From: Microbacterium hydrocarbonoxydans
Lineage (GTDB): Bacteria; Actinomycetota; Actinomycetes; Actinomycetales; Microbacteriaceae
Assembly (NCBI RefSeq): GCF_000956475.1
Contig: NZ_JYJB01000007.1
Span: 248,001-312,000, forward strand
Direction of reading: 5' to 3'
DNA: 64,000 bases
Below are positions 17,260 through 25,702 of the stretch, in pieces (the first letter of the stretch is position 1; every line of letters starts with the position of its first letter). The notes below the pieces were generated by a model. It ran no database searches, was not told the origin of the DNA, and saw only the letters and a program-made list of their open reading frames with translations. A program made the position numbers and the translations under genes.

Positions 17260-17607
17260 GTGAGCCTCCCTCTGACGATCGACACGACGTCGTCCTGCTG
17301 CATGCCGCCGCTGACGTCGACCGTCACGGTCGACGAGGCCGAGCGCATCGCACACGTCTTCAAAGCGCTGAGCGACCCGACCCGCGTCCGGCTGCTCTCG
17401 CTGATCGCGGCCACGCAGGGAGGCGAGGCGTGCATCTGCGACCTCATCGACCCCGTCGGCCTCTCGCAGGGCACCGTGTCGCACCACATGAAGCTGCTGG
17501 CCGAGGCGGGGCTCGTCACGCGCGAACAGCGCGGCAAATGGGCCTACTTCGCCCTCGCCGACGGCGCTCTCGAGGGTGTGGCCGCATCGCTGCGTGCGCT
17601 GAGCTGA
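17260..17607 (+). CDS. arsR: ArsR-family arsenic-responsive repressor
   Basis: A 115-residue winged-helix repressor. ArsR core: VFKALSDPTRVRLLSLI, recognition helix GLSQGTVSHHMKLLAEAGL and the wing REQRGKWAYFAL. Cysteines Cys13-Cys14 near the N-terminus and Cys58/Cys60 (EACICDLI) fit the Corynebacterium-type arsenite site, made from an N-terminal pair plus one in the alpha-4 region, rather than the E. coli CxCxxC. I start it at GTG 17260; an in-frame ATG at 17218 would add 14 residues with another Cys pair. It is divergent from the ArsO-like gene. Confidence 0.9.
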   Translation: MSLPLTIDTTSSCCMPPLTSTVTVDEAERIAHVFKALSDPTRVRLLSLIAATQGGEACICDLIDPVGLSQGTVSHHMKLLAEAGLVTREQRGKWAYFALADGALEGVAASLRALS

Positions 17608-17664
17608 GACGCGCTGAGCTGACGCGCCCCGAGCTGACGGCTGCACCGCAACCACGATGCCCCG

Positions 17665-18360
17665 TCAGCGCAGCTGCGCGAACTTCTCGACCTTCGCCGT
17701 CGGGCCCACGACGAGCAACGTGTCGCCGTCGTGCAGAACCGTGTCGGCCTCGGCATTGCGCCATTCGCCGTTGGCCGGCCGGTAGGCCGCGACGGTGACG
17801 CCGTGGATCGCGCGCACCTCGCCTTCGGTCAGCGTGATTCCGTGCAGATGCTCGGGTGCGACGGTCTTCACGATCGCGTAGCCGCGGTCGATCTCGAGGT
17901 AGTCGGCTGCAGCGCCTCGCACCAGGTGGGCGACGCGGCGACCCATGTCCTTCTCGGGATACACGACCTTGTGCACTCCCAGCTGCTCGAGCACAGCGCC
18001 ATGACGCTCGTCGATCGCCTTGGCCCAGATCACGGGCACCGCGAGCTGGAGGAGCAGCGACGACGTGAGGATGGACGCCGTGATGTCGGATCCGATCGCC
18101 ACCACGACGCGATCGAACTCGCCGATCGCCAGCTGCTGCAGGACATCGAGCCGCGTCGAATCAGCGCGCACGACCTGGGTCAGCTCTCCGTTCAGCGACT
18201 GGACGATCGCCTCGTCCGAGTCGATGCCGAGCACCTCGGTCCCCGAGGCCATGAGCTCGAGCGCGAGCGACGTGCCGAACCGGCCGAGTCCGATCACCGC
18301 GACCGAGTCGGCTTCGGCGATGCGCCTGGCGTCCTGTCCGAATGAGAGAAACTTGGGCAC
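17665..18360 (-). CDS. TrkA/KtrA-type potassium uptake regulator
   Basis: A 231-residue peripheral membrane protein gating K+ uptake. It has the RCK_N Rossmann fold at ~18-140 with VAVIGLGRFGTSLA as dinucleotide site and GIDSDE as the acidic end of strand 2, then an RCK_C/TrkA-C domain at ~150-231. It lies 22 bp downstream of the TrkH-type channel in the same direction, with AGGAAAGG before GTG 18360. The pair is a complete Ktr/Trk system. Confidence 0.9.
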   Translation of the reverse strand: MPKFLSFGQDARRIAEADSVAVIGLGRFGTSLALELMASGTEVLGIDSDEAIVQSLNGELTQVVRADSTRLDVLQQLAIGEFDRVVVAIGSDITASILTSSLLLQLAVPVIWAKAIDERHGAVLEQLGVHKVVYPEKDMGRRVAHLVRGAAADYLEIDRGYAIVKTVAPEHLHGITLTEGEVRAIHGVTVAAYRPANGEWRNAEADTVLHDGDTLLVVGPTAKVEKFAQLR

Positions 18361-18382
18361 GGTGAGTCCTTTCCTGATGCGA

Positions 18383-19744
18383 TCAGCCGATCGCGGGGCG
18401 TTCCTTCGGCAGTTCGTAGGCGACCGGTCGCTCGCGGAATGCCAGGGCGGTGCCCAGGGTGAGCGGGCCGAGCCGGCCGAGGAACATGAGGAGTATGAGG
18501 ATGATCTGCGCGGCGTCGGGGAGAGCGGCGGTGATGCCGGCCGACATGCCGACGGTGCCGAACGCCGACACGACTTCGAACAGCACGCGATCGAGGTCGA
18601 GGTCGGTCATGGCGAGGATGGCGATCACCGCGGCCATGACGGCGCCGATCGCGACGAGCACGACGGTGATGGCCTCGCGATGCACCGCACGCGAGAGGCG
18701 CTTGCCGAACACGTTCACGGTGCTGCTGCCGCGCAGCTCCGCCCACATGATGAAGAAGAGCACCGCGAACGTGGTGACCTTGATCCCGCCGGCAGTACCG
18801 GCAGGACCTCCGCCGATGAGCATCAGCACGTCGGTGCCCAGCCAGGTCTCGTCATGCATCTGCGCGATGTCGACCGAATTGAAGCCCGCGGTGCGCGCCT
18901 GCACCGAGTGGAAGAAGGCTGCGAGCACGCGCGAGGCGGGGTCGAGAGGCCCGAGGGTGCCCGCGTTGTCCCACTCCATCAGCGCTGTGTAGATGGTGCC
19001 GCCGACCAGGAGCACGGCGGTCCCCGCAAGCATGATGCGCGTGTTCATCGTCCAGTGCAGCGGCACGCGCAGCTCGCGACGCAGCTGGCGGAGAACCGGG
19101 AAGCCGAGGCCTCCGAGGATGATCGCGGCCGAGATCGGCAGGCATACCCATGGGTCGGACACGAACCCCATCAGGCTGTCGGTGTACAGCGCGAAGCCGG
19201 CGTTGTTGAACGACGAGACGGCATGGAAGACCGCATGCCAGGCGGCACGGCCGACGTCGTAGCCGTACCCCGTCAAGAACCGCACGAAGAGCACCGCGGC
19301 GACCGCGGCTTCGATCGTGAGCGTCGTGGCGAGGATGCCCAGAGCGAGGCCTCGCAGATCGCCCACGCCCTCGGCCTTGGTCTCGGCGCCGGTGATGATG
19401 CGCGACCGCACCGAGAGCCGCCGTGCGAGCGCCAGCCCGATCAGGGCGGCGAAGAGCATGATCCCGAGTCCGCCGACCTGGATGAGGAGGAGGATGACGA
19501 CCTTGCCGAACGGACTCCAATAGACCGCCGTGTCGACGACGATGAGCCCGGTGACGCAGACGGCGGACGTCGACGTGAACAGCGCGTCGAGGAATCCCGT
19601 CCAGACTCCCTCTGCGGAGGATGCCGGAAGAATCAGCAGGAGCGCGCCGATCAGGATCGTGAGCCCGAAGCCGCCGGCGATCACCTGCGCCGGAGCGAGA
19701 CGTCGGCGCCGAGGACGGCTGCGGCGAGATGCTGCGAGGGTCAC
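18383..19744 (-). CDS. TrkH/KtrB-type potassium channel subunit
   Basis: A 453-residue integral membrane protein with four repeated M1-P-M2 units; selectivity-loop regions are visible as TSTSAVCVTGL, SFNNAGFALYTD, VQARTAGFNSVD and SAFGTVGMSAGI. The length fits KtrB. The GTG at 19744 has TACTGT 7 nt upstream, suggesting a leaderless transcript. It is the first gene of a two-gene operon with the RCK regulator. It could use H+ or Na+ as coupling ion; sequence alone does not tell. Confidence 0.9.
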   Translation of the reverse strand: MTLAASRRSRPRRRRLAPAQVIAGGFGLTILIGALLLILPASSAEGVWTGFLDALFTSTSAVCVTGLIVVDTAVYWSPFGKVVILLLIQVGGLGIMLFAALIGLALARRLSVRSRIITGAETKAEGVGDLRGLALGILATTLTIEAAVAAVLFVRFLTGYGYDVGRAAWHAVFHAVSSFNNAGFALYTDSLMGFVSDPWVCLPISAAIILGGLGFPVLRQLRRELRVPLHWTMNTRIMLAGTAVLLVGGTIYTALMEWDNAGTLGPLDPASRVLAAFFHSVQARTAGFNSVDIAQMHDETWLGTDVLMLIGGGPAGTAGGIKVTTFAVLFFIMWAELRGSSTVNVFGKRLSRAVHREAITVVLVAIGAVMAAVIAILAMTDLDLDRVLFEVVSAFGTVGMSAGITAALPDAAQIILILLMFLGRLGPLTLGTALAFRERPVAYELPKERPAIG

Positions 19745-19818
19745 TCACACGACAGTACGCCGAATGGGGGCGCTGCTCACGCCATCCTCACGGAATCCTC
19801 ACGACGTCCGTGCGCCGA

Positions 19819-20826
19819 TCATGACAGCCGCGCCGTGGTGGCGCGCACGTTCAGCTCATACGGCAGCGCTACGGGCGCGCGCGTGGTGCCGTCGTCCGCG
19901 AGCTTCGCGAGCACGGCATCCGCTGCTCTCTCGCCCTGCCCGAGCGGGAACTGGTCGACTGTCGTGAGCTTGAAGAACTCGCCGAGCTCGTGGCCGTCGA
20001 TGCCGACGATCGAGAGGTCCTCCGGCACGCCGAATCCCAGATCGCGCGCGGCCAGGATCGCCCCTATGGCCATCTCGTCGGATGCTGCGAACACGGCTGT
20101 GGGGCGAGGGCCGGGCCGACCGAGCAGCTGCTTGGCGGCGCGGTACCCGCCCTCGACGGTGAAGTCGGCGGGTTCGAGAAAGGCCGGATTCAGCGGGATG
20201 CCGGCCTTGGCGAGCGCCTTCTCGAAGCCCAGCCGACGGTTGGTGGGGATGTGGAAGTCGAGGTCGAACTCGGGGTTCGCCCCGATGTGCGCGATGTCGC
20301 GGTGGCCGAGGCCGATCAGGTGCTCGGTCGCGAGCTGGGCGACCGCCACGTCGTCGACCGTCAGGGTGTCGAGCTTCGGGTTCGGCCCGCCGATCGCGAT
20401 CACGGGCAGGCCCAGATCGAGCAGGTACTGGGTCTCGTCGTCGTCGAGCTCGATCGACACCGCGATCACGGCATCCACCCGCTGGCGGCGCAGGAACGTG
20501 TCGAACACGTGCCGGCGCACATCCTTGTCGGCCGTGATGTTGTAGAGGGTGATGTCGTAGCCCTCGCGCATCAGCGCCGCCGAGACGCCGGAGAGCACGG
20601 TGCTGAAGAACCAGCGGTCCAGGAACGGCACGATCACGCCGATGTTGCGGGTGCGACCAGAGGCCAGGCTCGATGCCCGCGACGAGACGACGTAGCCCAG
20701 CGACTGGGCGGCCGCCTGCACGCGCTCGCGCGCGGACTCGGATACGTGCCCTCGCCCGCTCAGTGCCCGCGAGACTGTGGCGGTGGAGACTCCGGCGAGT
20801 CGGGCGACTTCATCGATGCTCGCCAT
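19819..20826 (-). CDS. LacI-family regulator of the GH13 alpha-glucosidase
   Basis: A 335-residue repressor. HTH at 1-55: SIDEVARLAGVSTATVSRALSG with hinge YVVSSRASSLASGRT, then a periplasmic-binding-like effector domain. It lies downstream of the GH13 gene in the same direction, so the regulator is likely made from the same transcript and from any promoter in the 121-bp gap. A LacI-type operator lies at the GH13 promoter. The effector is probably an alpha-glucoside such as maltose or isomaltose, an inference from the neighbour. Confidence 0.88.
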   Translation of the reverse strand: MASIDEVARLAGVSTATVSRALSGRGHVSESARERVQAAAQSLGYVVSSRASSLASGRTRNIGVIVPFLDRWFFSTVLSGVSAALMREGYDITLYNITADKDVRRHVFDTFLRRQRVDAVIAVSIELDDDETQYLLDLGLPVIAIGGPNPKLDTLTVDDVAVAQLATEHLIGLGHRDIAHIGANPEFDLDFHIPTNRRLGFEKALAKAGIPLNPAFLEPADFTVEGGYRAAKQLLGRPGPRPTAVFAASDEMAIGAILAARDLGFGVPEDLSIVGIDGHELGEFFKLTTVDQFPLGQGERAADAVLAKLADDGTTRAPVALPYELNVRATTARLS

Positions 20827-20868
20827 GAGTTCTCTCCTTCAGACCGGGTGAGATCCCCGGATTCGTGT

Positions 20869-20933
20869 GAGATCCGGCTTCCTGCGCGAGACCGGCGTTC
20901 AGAACGTGGGTCTCGCGCAGGAAGGAGGATCTC
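20869..20933. repeat. Palindromic element between GH13 and lacI
   Basis: A perfect 15-bp inverted repeat (TTCCTGCGCGAGACC at 20879-20893 and 20909-20923) sits inside an outer 7-bp inverted repeat GAGATCC/GGATCTC (20869-20875 and 20927-20933). The genes on both sides read leftward, so it may act as a partial terminator or RNA stabiliser. Confidence 0.75.
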
Positions 20934-20947
20934 GTGGTCGTGACCGC

Positions 20948-22609
20948 TCAGGCCGTGGTGTACCAGACGGTCGTGTCGACGGGGAGGTCGGCGCCTCCGA
21001 ACGGCTGGCTCTTCAGCACGACGGTGGCGCCGGCCGGCAGCGCCAGCGGCTTGGTGCCGAGGTTCGCGATCACGTGGACGTCGCCGCGGCGGAACGCCAC
21101 GGCATCCTTCCCCGCGTCCTCCCACACCAGCGACCCCGCGCCGAATCCGTGCTCGCGGCGGGCGGCCAGCAGCTCCTTGTACAGCGACAGGGTCGAGAGC
21201 GGGTCGCCCTCTTCGGTGTCGCGGGAGTACGCCGCCCAGTCGGACGGCTGCGGCAGCCACGACAGCCCGGTCTCGTTGAAGCCGAAGGCCGGAGCATCCG
21301 CCTCCCATGGCAGCGGCACGCGGCATCCGTCGCGTCCGTAGCGCTCGCCGTTCGTGCGGAACCACGTGGGGTCCTGACGGAACTCGTCGGGGATCTCCAT
21401 CGCCTCGGGCAGCCCGAGCTCCTCGCCCTGGTACAGATAGGCGGAGCCGGGGAGCGCGAGCATGAGCGTCGTCGCCGCGCGGGCGCGGGCCAGGCCGATC
21501 TTCGTGTCGGGCTTGTTCGGGGTGTTCGGGCCGATGCCCTCGCCCTGCGGGTTCTCGTCGGTGAGGGCGAGACGGGTCGCGTGGCGGACGACGTCGTGGT
21601 TCGACAGCACCCAGGTGCTGGGGGCGCCGACCGCGCCGAACTCGTCGAGGGACTCGCGGATGACGTCGCCGAGGGCCTTCGCGTCCCACGGGGTCATCAG
21701 GTACGGGAAGTTGAAGGTCTGGTGCATCTCGTCGGGGCGCACCCAGAGGGCCGTCTTCTTGAGCGTGGGCAGCCAGGCCTCGCCGCACAGGGCGCGGTCG
21801 CCGTCGTACTCGGCGAGCACCTTGTGCCAGTCGCGGTAGATGTCGTGCACGGCATCCTGACCCCAGTACGGCACGTTCTCCTCGCCGCCGCCCATGGAGT
21901 CGGCATCGGCGACGGGGGCGTAGTCGGGAAGACCGGCCTCCTTGACCATGCCGTGCGCCACGTCGACGCGGAAGCCGTCGACGCCGCGGTCGAGCCAGAA
22001 GCGCAGGATGCTGCGGAACTCCTCCTTGACCTCTTCGTTGGTCCAGTCGAAGTCGGGCTGGGTGGCGTCGAAGATGTGCAGGTACCACTGGCCGGGGGTG
22101 CCGTCCGCCTCGGTGACGCGCTCCCACATGCCGCCGCCGAACACGGACTCCCAGTTGTTCGGGGGGAGCTCGCCGTTCTTGCCGCGGCCGTCGCGGAACA
22201 CGTAACGGGCGCGCTCGGGGCTGCCGGGGCCGGCCTTCAGCGCCTCCTGGAACCACACGTGCTGATCGGAGGAGTGATTCGGGACGAGGTCGACGATGAC
22301 GCGGATGCCGCGCGCGTGCGACTCCTCGAGCATGCGGTCGAAGTCCGCGAGCGTGCCGAACAGCGGGTCGACGTCGCGGTAGTCGGCCACGTCGTAGCCG
22401 GCATCGCGCTGCGGCGAGGTCATGAACGGGCTCAGCCAGATCGCGTCGACGCCGAGCTCCTTGAGGGAGTCGAGGCGGCTCGTGATGCCGGGCAGGTCGC
22501 CGATGCCGTCGCCGGACGCGTCGGCGAAGGAGCGGGGGTAGATCTGGTAGATGACCGCGCTGCGCCACCACTCGGAACCGGGGGCTGCGATCTGCTCAAG
22601 CTGTGCCAT
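20948..22609 (-). CDS. GH13 alpha-glucosidase (oligo-1,6-glucosidase type)
   Basis: A 553-residue intracellular GH13 enzyme splitting terminal alpha-linked glucose from short oligosaccharides. Seen: the start IYPRSFADASGDGIGDLPGI, the VDLVPNHSSD region, the nucleophile Asp216 in GFRVDVAHG, acid/base Glu277 in CGEAWLP and Asp339 in SNHDVVR. QPDFDW and the domain-B segment match the alpha-glucosidase subgroup. No signal peptide. The ATG is 6 nt after TAATCT, and a LacI operator covers the promoter. Preference for alpha-1,4 or alpha-1,6 links is unknown. Confidence 0.9.
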   Translation of the reverse strand: MAQLEQIAAPGSEWWRSAVIYQIYPRSFADASGDGIGDLPGITSRLDSLKELGVDAIWLSPFMTSPQRDAGYDVADYRDVDPLFGTLADFDRMLEESHARGIRVIVDLVPNHSSDQHVWFQEALKAGPGSPERARYVFRDGRGKNGELPPNNWESVFGGGMWERVTEADGTPGQWYLHIFDATQPDFDWTNEEVKEEFRSILRFWLDRGVDGFRVDVAHGMVKEAGLPDYAPVADADSMGGGEENVPYWGQDAVHDIYRDWHKVLAEYDGDRALCGEAWLPTLKKTALWVRPDEMHQTFNFPYLMTPWDAKALGDVIRESLDEFGAVGAPSTWVLSNHDVVRHATRLALTDENPQGEGIGPNTPNKPDTKIGLARARAATTLMLALPGSAYLYQGEELGLPEAMEIPDEFRQDPTWFRTNGERYGRDGCRVPLPWEADAPAFGFNETGLSWLPQPSDWAAYSRDTEEGDPLSTLSLYKELLAARREHGFGAGSLVWEDAGKDAVAFRRGDVHVIANLGTKPLALPAGATVVLKSQPFGGADLPVDTTVWYTTA

Positions 22610-22615
22610 GCGATC

Positions 22616-22636
22616 AGATTAGTGCAAACGCTTACA
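22616..22636 (-). promoter_or_regulatory. LacI-type operator and -10 of the GH13 gene
   Basis: On the minus strand TGTAAGCGTTTGCA (22636-22623) is a central-CG LacI/GalR operator, followed directly by the -10 TAATCT (22621-22616), which ends 6 nt before the ATG. A bound repressor would block RNA polymerase. This is the probable site of the LacI protein at 19819-20826. Confidence 0.75.
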
Positions 22637-22729
22637 CTCACGCCAGGGCAGGAATCGAATCGGTTCGGAATCCGGATGCGCGATGCGTTTGCGGGCGCTC
22701 TTGCACGGGGTTGCTTCACTCCCGTTTCG

Positions 22730-22795
22730 GGGGCCGACACGCCACATCGGGGGACGTTCTTCGCGTTTCGTCCCCCGTTCTGGCGTGTCGGCCCC
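22730..22795. repeat. Nested palindrome between divergent genes
   Basis: Outer arms GGGGCCGACACGCCA (22730-22744) and its perfect inverse (22781-22795) enclose inner 9-bp arms CGGGGGACG/CGTCCCCCG (22748-22756, 22769-22777). It lies in the 322-bp divergent gap between GH13 and the DUF1761 gene, so it is not a terminator for either. Apart from this and the operator I see nothing in the gap. Confidence 0.78.
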
Positions 22796-22931
22796 GGATT
22801 CGGTCGCGCAGGAGGCGGGGTTCGGGGCGGACGGTGGATGCCGGGGTGCGGCTTCACCGGGGCGCGGCCTTACCGGGGGAGCGGCGCTGTCGGGGAGTAG
22901 TGTGGCGGCATCCGATCCGATGGAGGCTGCC

Positions 22932-23360
22932 ATGGTTCCCGAGATCAACTACTGGGCTGTTCTGATCGCGACCGCATCGAGCATGGTCGTCGGCTCGATC
23001 TGGTACGCCCCGAAGGTGTTCGGCACGCGCTGGTCGCGGCTCGCGAACGTCGACATGGGTCGCCCAGCCGCGAGCGCGACCATGGCGATCATCACGACCG
23101 TGATCGTGAGCTTCATCACGGCGTGGGTGCTCGCCGGAGCATCCGCCATCGCCTGGCACTTCTACGGGGGAGCGTTCTTCTGGAGCGCGGTCGTCACCGC
23201 GGTGACACTGTGGGCCGGGTTCACGGCCGCGCGCTTCATCACGCACGACGCCTTCGAAGGGCGCTCGACCAGGCTCACCACGCTGAACATCGCGCACGAG
23301 CTGGTGACGGTCGTCGTGATGGCAGTGATCATCGGGGTCTGGCCCCCGGCGCTCGGCTAG
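22932..23360 (+). CDS. DUF1761 membrane protein
   Basis: A 142-residue inner-membrane protein with four predicted helices (NYWAVLIATASSMVVGSIWY, IITTVIVSFITAWVLAG, FFWSAVVTAVTLWAGF and a C-terminal one). It fits the DUF1761 family, whose function is not known. ATG 22932 is used because GGAGG lies 6 nt upstream; an earlier in-frame ATG at 22920 is less likely. Its stop overlaps the convergent VOC gene by 4 bp. Confidence 0.75.
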   Translation: MVPEINYWAVLIATASSMVVGSIWYAPKVFGTRWSRLANVDMGRPAASATMAIITTVIVSFITAWVLAGASAIAWHFYGGAFFWSAVVTAVTLWAGFTAARFITHDAFEGRSTRLTTLNIAHELVTVVVMAVIIGVWPPALG

Positions 23361-23803
23361 GCGCTCGCGCCCTTGCGCAGATCCTGGGCGAACATCACCA
23401 GGATGCCGCTGGGACCGCGCAGGTAGGTGAGCTTGTAGACGTCCTCATAGGTGGCGACTCCGCGAAGCGGGTGGCATCCGTGTCGGGCGGCGATCGCGAG
23501 CGCATCGTCGATGTCATCGACGGAGAACGCCACGCGATGCATGCCGATCTCGTTGGGCAGCGTGGGCTCGGTCTCGATCGCGTCCGGATGGATGTACTCG
23601 AAGAACTCGAGCTGGCCGCGTCCGTCTGGTGTCTGCAGCACTGCGATCTTCGCATGGTTGCCGTCGAGACCGACCGCGGTATCGGCCCACTCGCCGCTCA
23701 CCTCGTCGCGACCGAGAACCGTGAGGCCGAGGTCTGTGAAGAAGGAGACGGCCTCGTCGAGATCGCGCACGGCGATGCCGACGTTCTCCAGTGCGATGGG
23801 CAT
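23357..23803 (-). CDS. VOC-superfamily protein (glyoxalase / extradiol dioxygenase fold)
   Basis: A 148-residue protein with two beta-alpha-beta-beta-beta units (ENVGIAVRDLDEAVSFFTDLGL and IGMHRVAFSVDDIDDALAIAARHG), the typical VOC metal fold. A His in MHRVAF and a Glu in LEFFEY may be metal ligands. Substrate is unknown; such proteins include glyoxalases, antibiotic-binding proteins and methylmalonyl-CoA epimerase-like enzymes. The ATG has TAGCAT 6 nt upstream, so this gene is its own leaderless unit. Confidence 0.8.
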   Translation of the reverse strand: MPIALENVGIAVRDLDEAVSFFTDLGLTVLGRDEVSGEWADTAVGLDGNHAKIAVLQTPDGRGQLEFFEYIHPDAIETEPTLPNEIGMHRVAFSVDDIDDALAIAARHGCHPLRGVATYEDVYKLTYLRGPSGILVMFAQDLRKGASA

Positions 23804-23843
23804 GCTCGGATGCTAGTACGCCGCCGCAGCGGCGGAAAGGGGC

Positions 23844-24547
<704 letters not shown>

Positions 24548-24551
<4 letters not shown>

Positions 24552-24796
24552 TCGGCGACCTCGATGCCGACGACGTCTTCGATCACGGAGTTGGAGAGCA
24601 CCTCGTCTGCGATGCGCTTGGCCTCGGCGAGGACCTCGTCGGTGACCTCGCCCTCGACGGTGAGCTCGAAGCGCTTGCCGATGCGGACATCGGAGAAGCC
24701 CTCGACGCCCAGACGCGCGAATGCGCCGGACACGGCCTTCCCCTGCGGGTCGAGCAGTTCGGGCTTGGGCATGACGTCGACGACGATGGTGGGCAT
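24548..24796 (-). CDS. purS: Phosphoribosylformylglycinamidine synthase subunit PurS
   Basis: An 82-residue small subunit that bridges PurL and PurQ. It has the PurS pattern [21 protein letters not shown] followed by [21 protein letters not shown] 24796 is preferred over an upstream in-frame start because a GGAG site lies just before it. A TAGACT box about 40 bp upstream is a plausible -10. It is the first gene of the purS-purQ operon. Confidence 0.93.
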
Positions 24797-24897
24797 GAAC
24801 GCTCCAGGACTCACAGGCAGACGGGCGGCACCAGTCTACCGGCTTGCGCACGTCGACTTACGCGAGCTCGACGGTCACCGACCGCACGGTTTGCCGC

Positions 24898-24948
24898 CGA
24901 GTGCACGGCGCGCTACCGGGCGGATGCCGTGCACTCGTCGAGTGCACG
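24898..24948. repeat. GTGCAC palindrome downstream of apt
   Basis: CGAGTGCACGGC (24898-24909) is perfectly inverted at 24926-24937, and a third copy of CGAGTGCACG follows at 24939-24948. The core CGAGTGCAC is also the centre of the 43-bp palindrome at 52792-52834. It lies just beyond the apt stop, in a 180-bp gap with no gene. Confidence 0.7.
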
Positions 24949-24976
24949 TGAACTCGACGAGCCCCGGCTGGCGGCG

Positions 24977-25510
24977 TCAGGAGGCGTGGAAGACGGTGTG
25001 CAGGTCGCCGATCGCGTCGCGGCCTCCGAGGCCGTCGATCTCGAACAGCACCGAGATGCCGATCACGTGGCTGCCCAGTCGCTCGACGAGCTCGCGTCCG
25101 GCGGCGAGGGTGCCGCCGGTGGCGAGCACGTCATCGATGAGCAGCACGCGGGATCCGGCGGGCAGATCGTCGTGCATCTCGATGGTCGCGGTGCCGTACT
25201 CGAGGGCGTAGTCGACGGATGCCGCGGGCCGCGGCAGCTTGCCCGCCTTGCGGATCGGGATGAGCCCGACGCCGGCCGCGATCGCCGCGGCTCCGGCGAG
25301 GATGAACCCGCGCGCCTCGATGCCTGCGACCACGTCGAACTGGCCGGCGAACGGGGCGATGATCGCCTCGGTGGTCGCCTGCAGCGCCTCTGCATCCGCC
25401 AGCAGCGGCGTGATGTCGCGGAAGACGATGCCGGGTTCGGGGTAGTCCGGGATCGAGCGGATCAGCGATTCGGCGCGGACGAGGGCGGGGGAGAGTTCGG
25501 CTTCGGGCAC
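24977..25510 (-). CDS. apt: Adenine phosphoribosyltransferase
   Basis: A 177-residue purine-salvage enzyme making AMP from adenine and PRPP. Seen: IPDYPEPGIVFRDITPLL at the N-terminus, GIEARGFILA, and the PRPP loop LLIDDVLATGGTLAA. The length matches the family. GTG 25510 has TACCCT 6 nt upstream and appears leaderless. It sits upstream of purSQ in the same direction but separated by the GTGCAC palindrome. Confidence 0.95.
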   Translation of the reverse strand: MPEAELSPALVRAESLIRSIPDYPEPGIVFRDITPLLADAEALQATTEAIIAPFAGQFDVVAGIEARGFILAGAAAIAAGVGLIPIRKAGKLPRPAASVDYALEYGTATIEMHDDLPAGSRVLLIDDVLATGGTLAAGRELVERLGSHVIGISVLFEIDGLGGRDAIGDLHTVFHAS

Positions 25511-25594
25511 CGGTCAAGGGTACGCCGCCTTCGGGATCGACAGGTTCAGAGTGCCGGCCGGAGTACCTCCGCGGTCTGTGGCGGGGTAGGTCGC

Positions 25595-25651
25595 TTGACA
25601 CGCGTGGGAGCGCTCCCATAGGGTGCTCAACAGTTCATGGGAGCGCTCCCA
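25595..25651 (+). promoter_or_regulatory. cebE promoter with two perfect CebR boxes
   Basis: TGGGAGCGCTCCCA occurs at 25605-25618 and 25638-25651, 33 bp apart, about three helical turns and so on one face of the DNA. The sequence is identical to the Streptomyces CebR operator. The first box lies between TTGACA (25595-25600) and TAGGGT (25619-25624, 18-bp spacer) and the second just downstream of the start point, so both would block transcription when CebR is bound without cellobiose. Confidence 0.9.
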
Positions 25652-25702
25652 TGACACCCCGAACGCACCATCCACCGCACGACCTGCACAAAGGAGTGAC
25701 CT

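Noticed and set aside
18020..20545. 841-codon plus-strand frame opposite trkA, trkH and lacI
   Set aside because: It spans three real minus-strand genes and has no recognisable domain.
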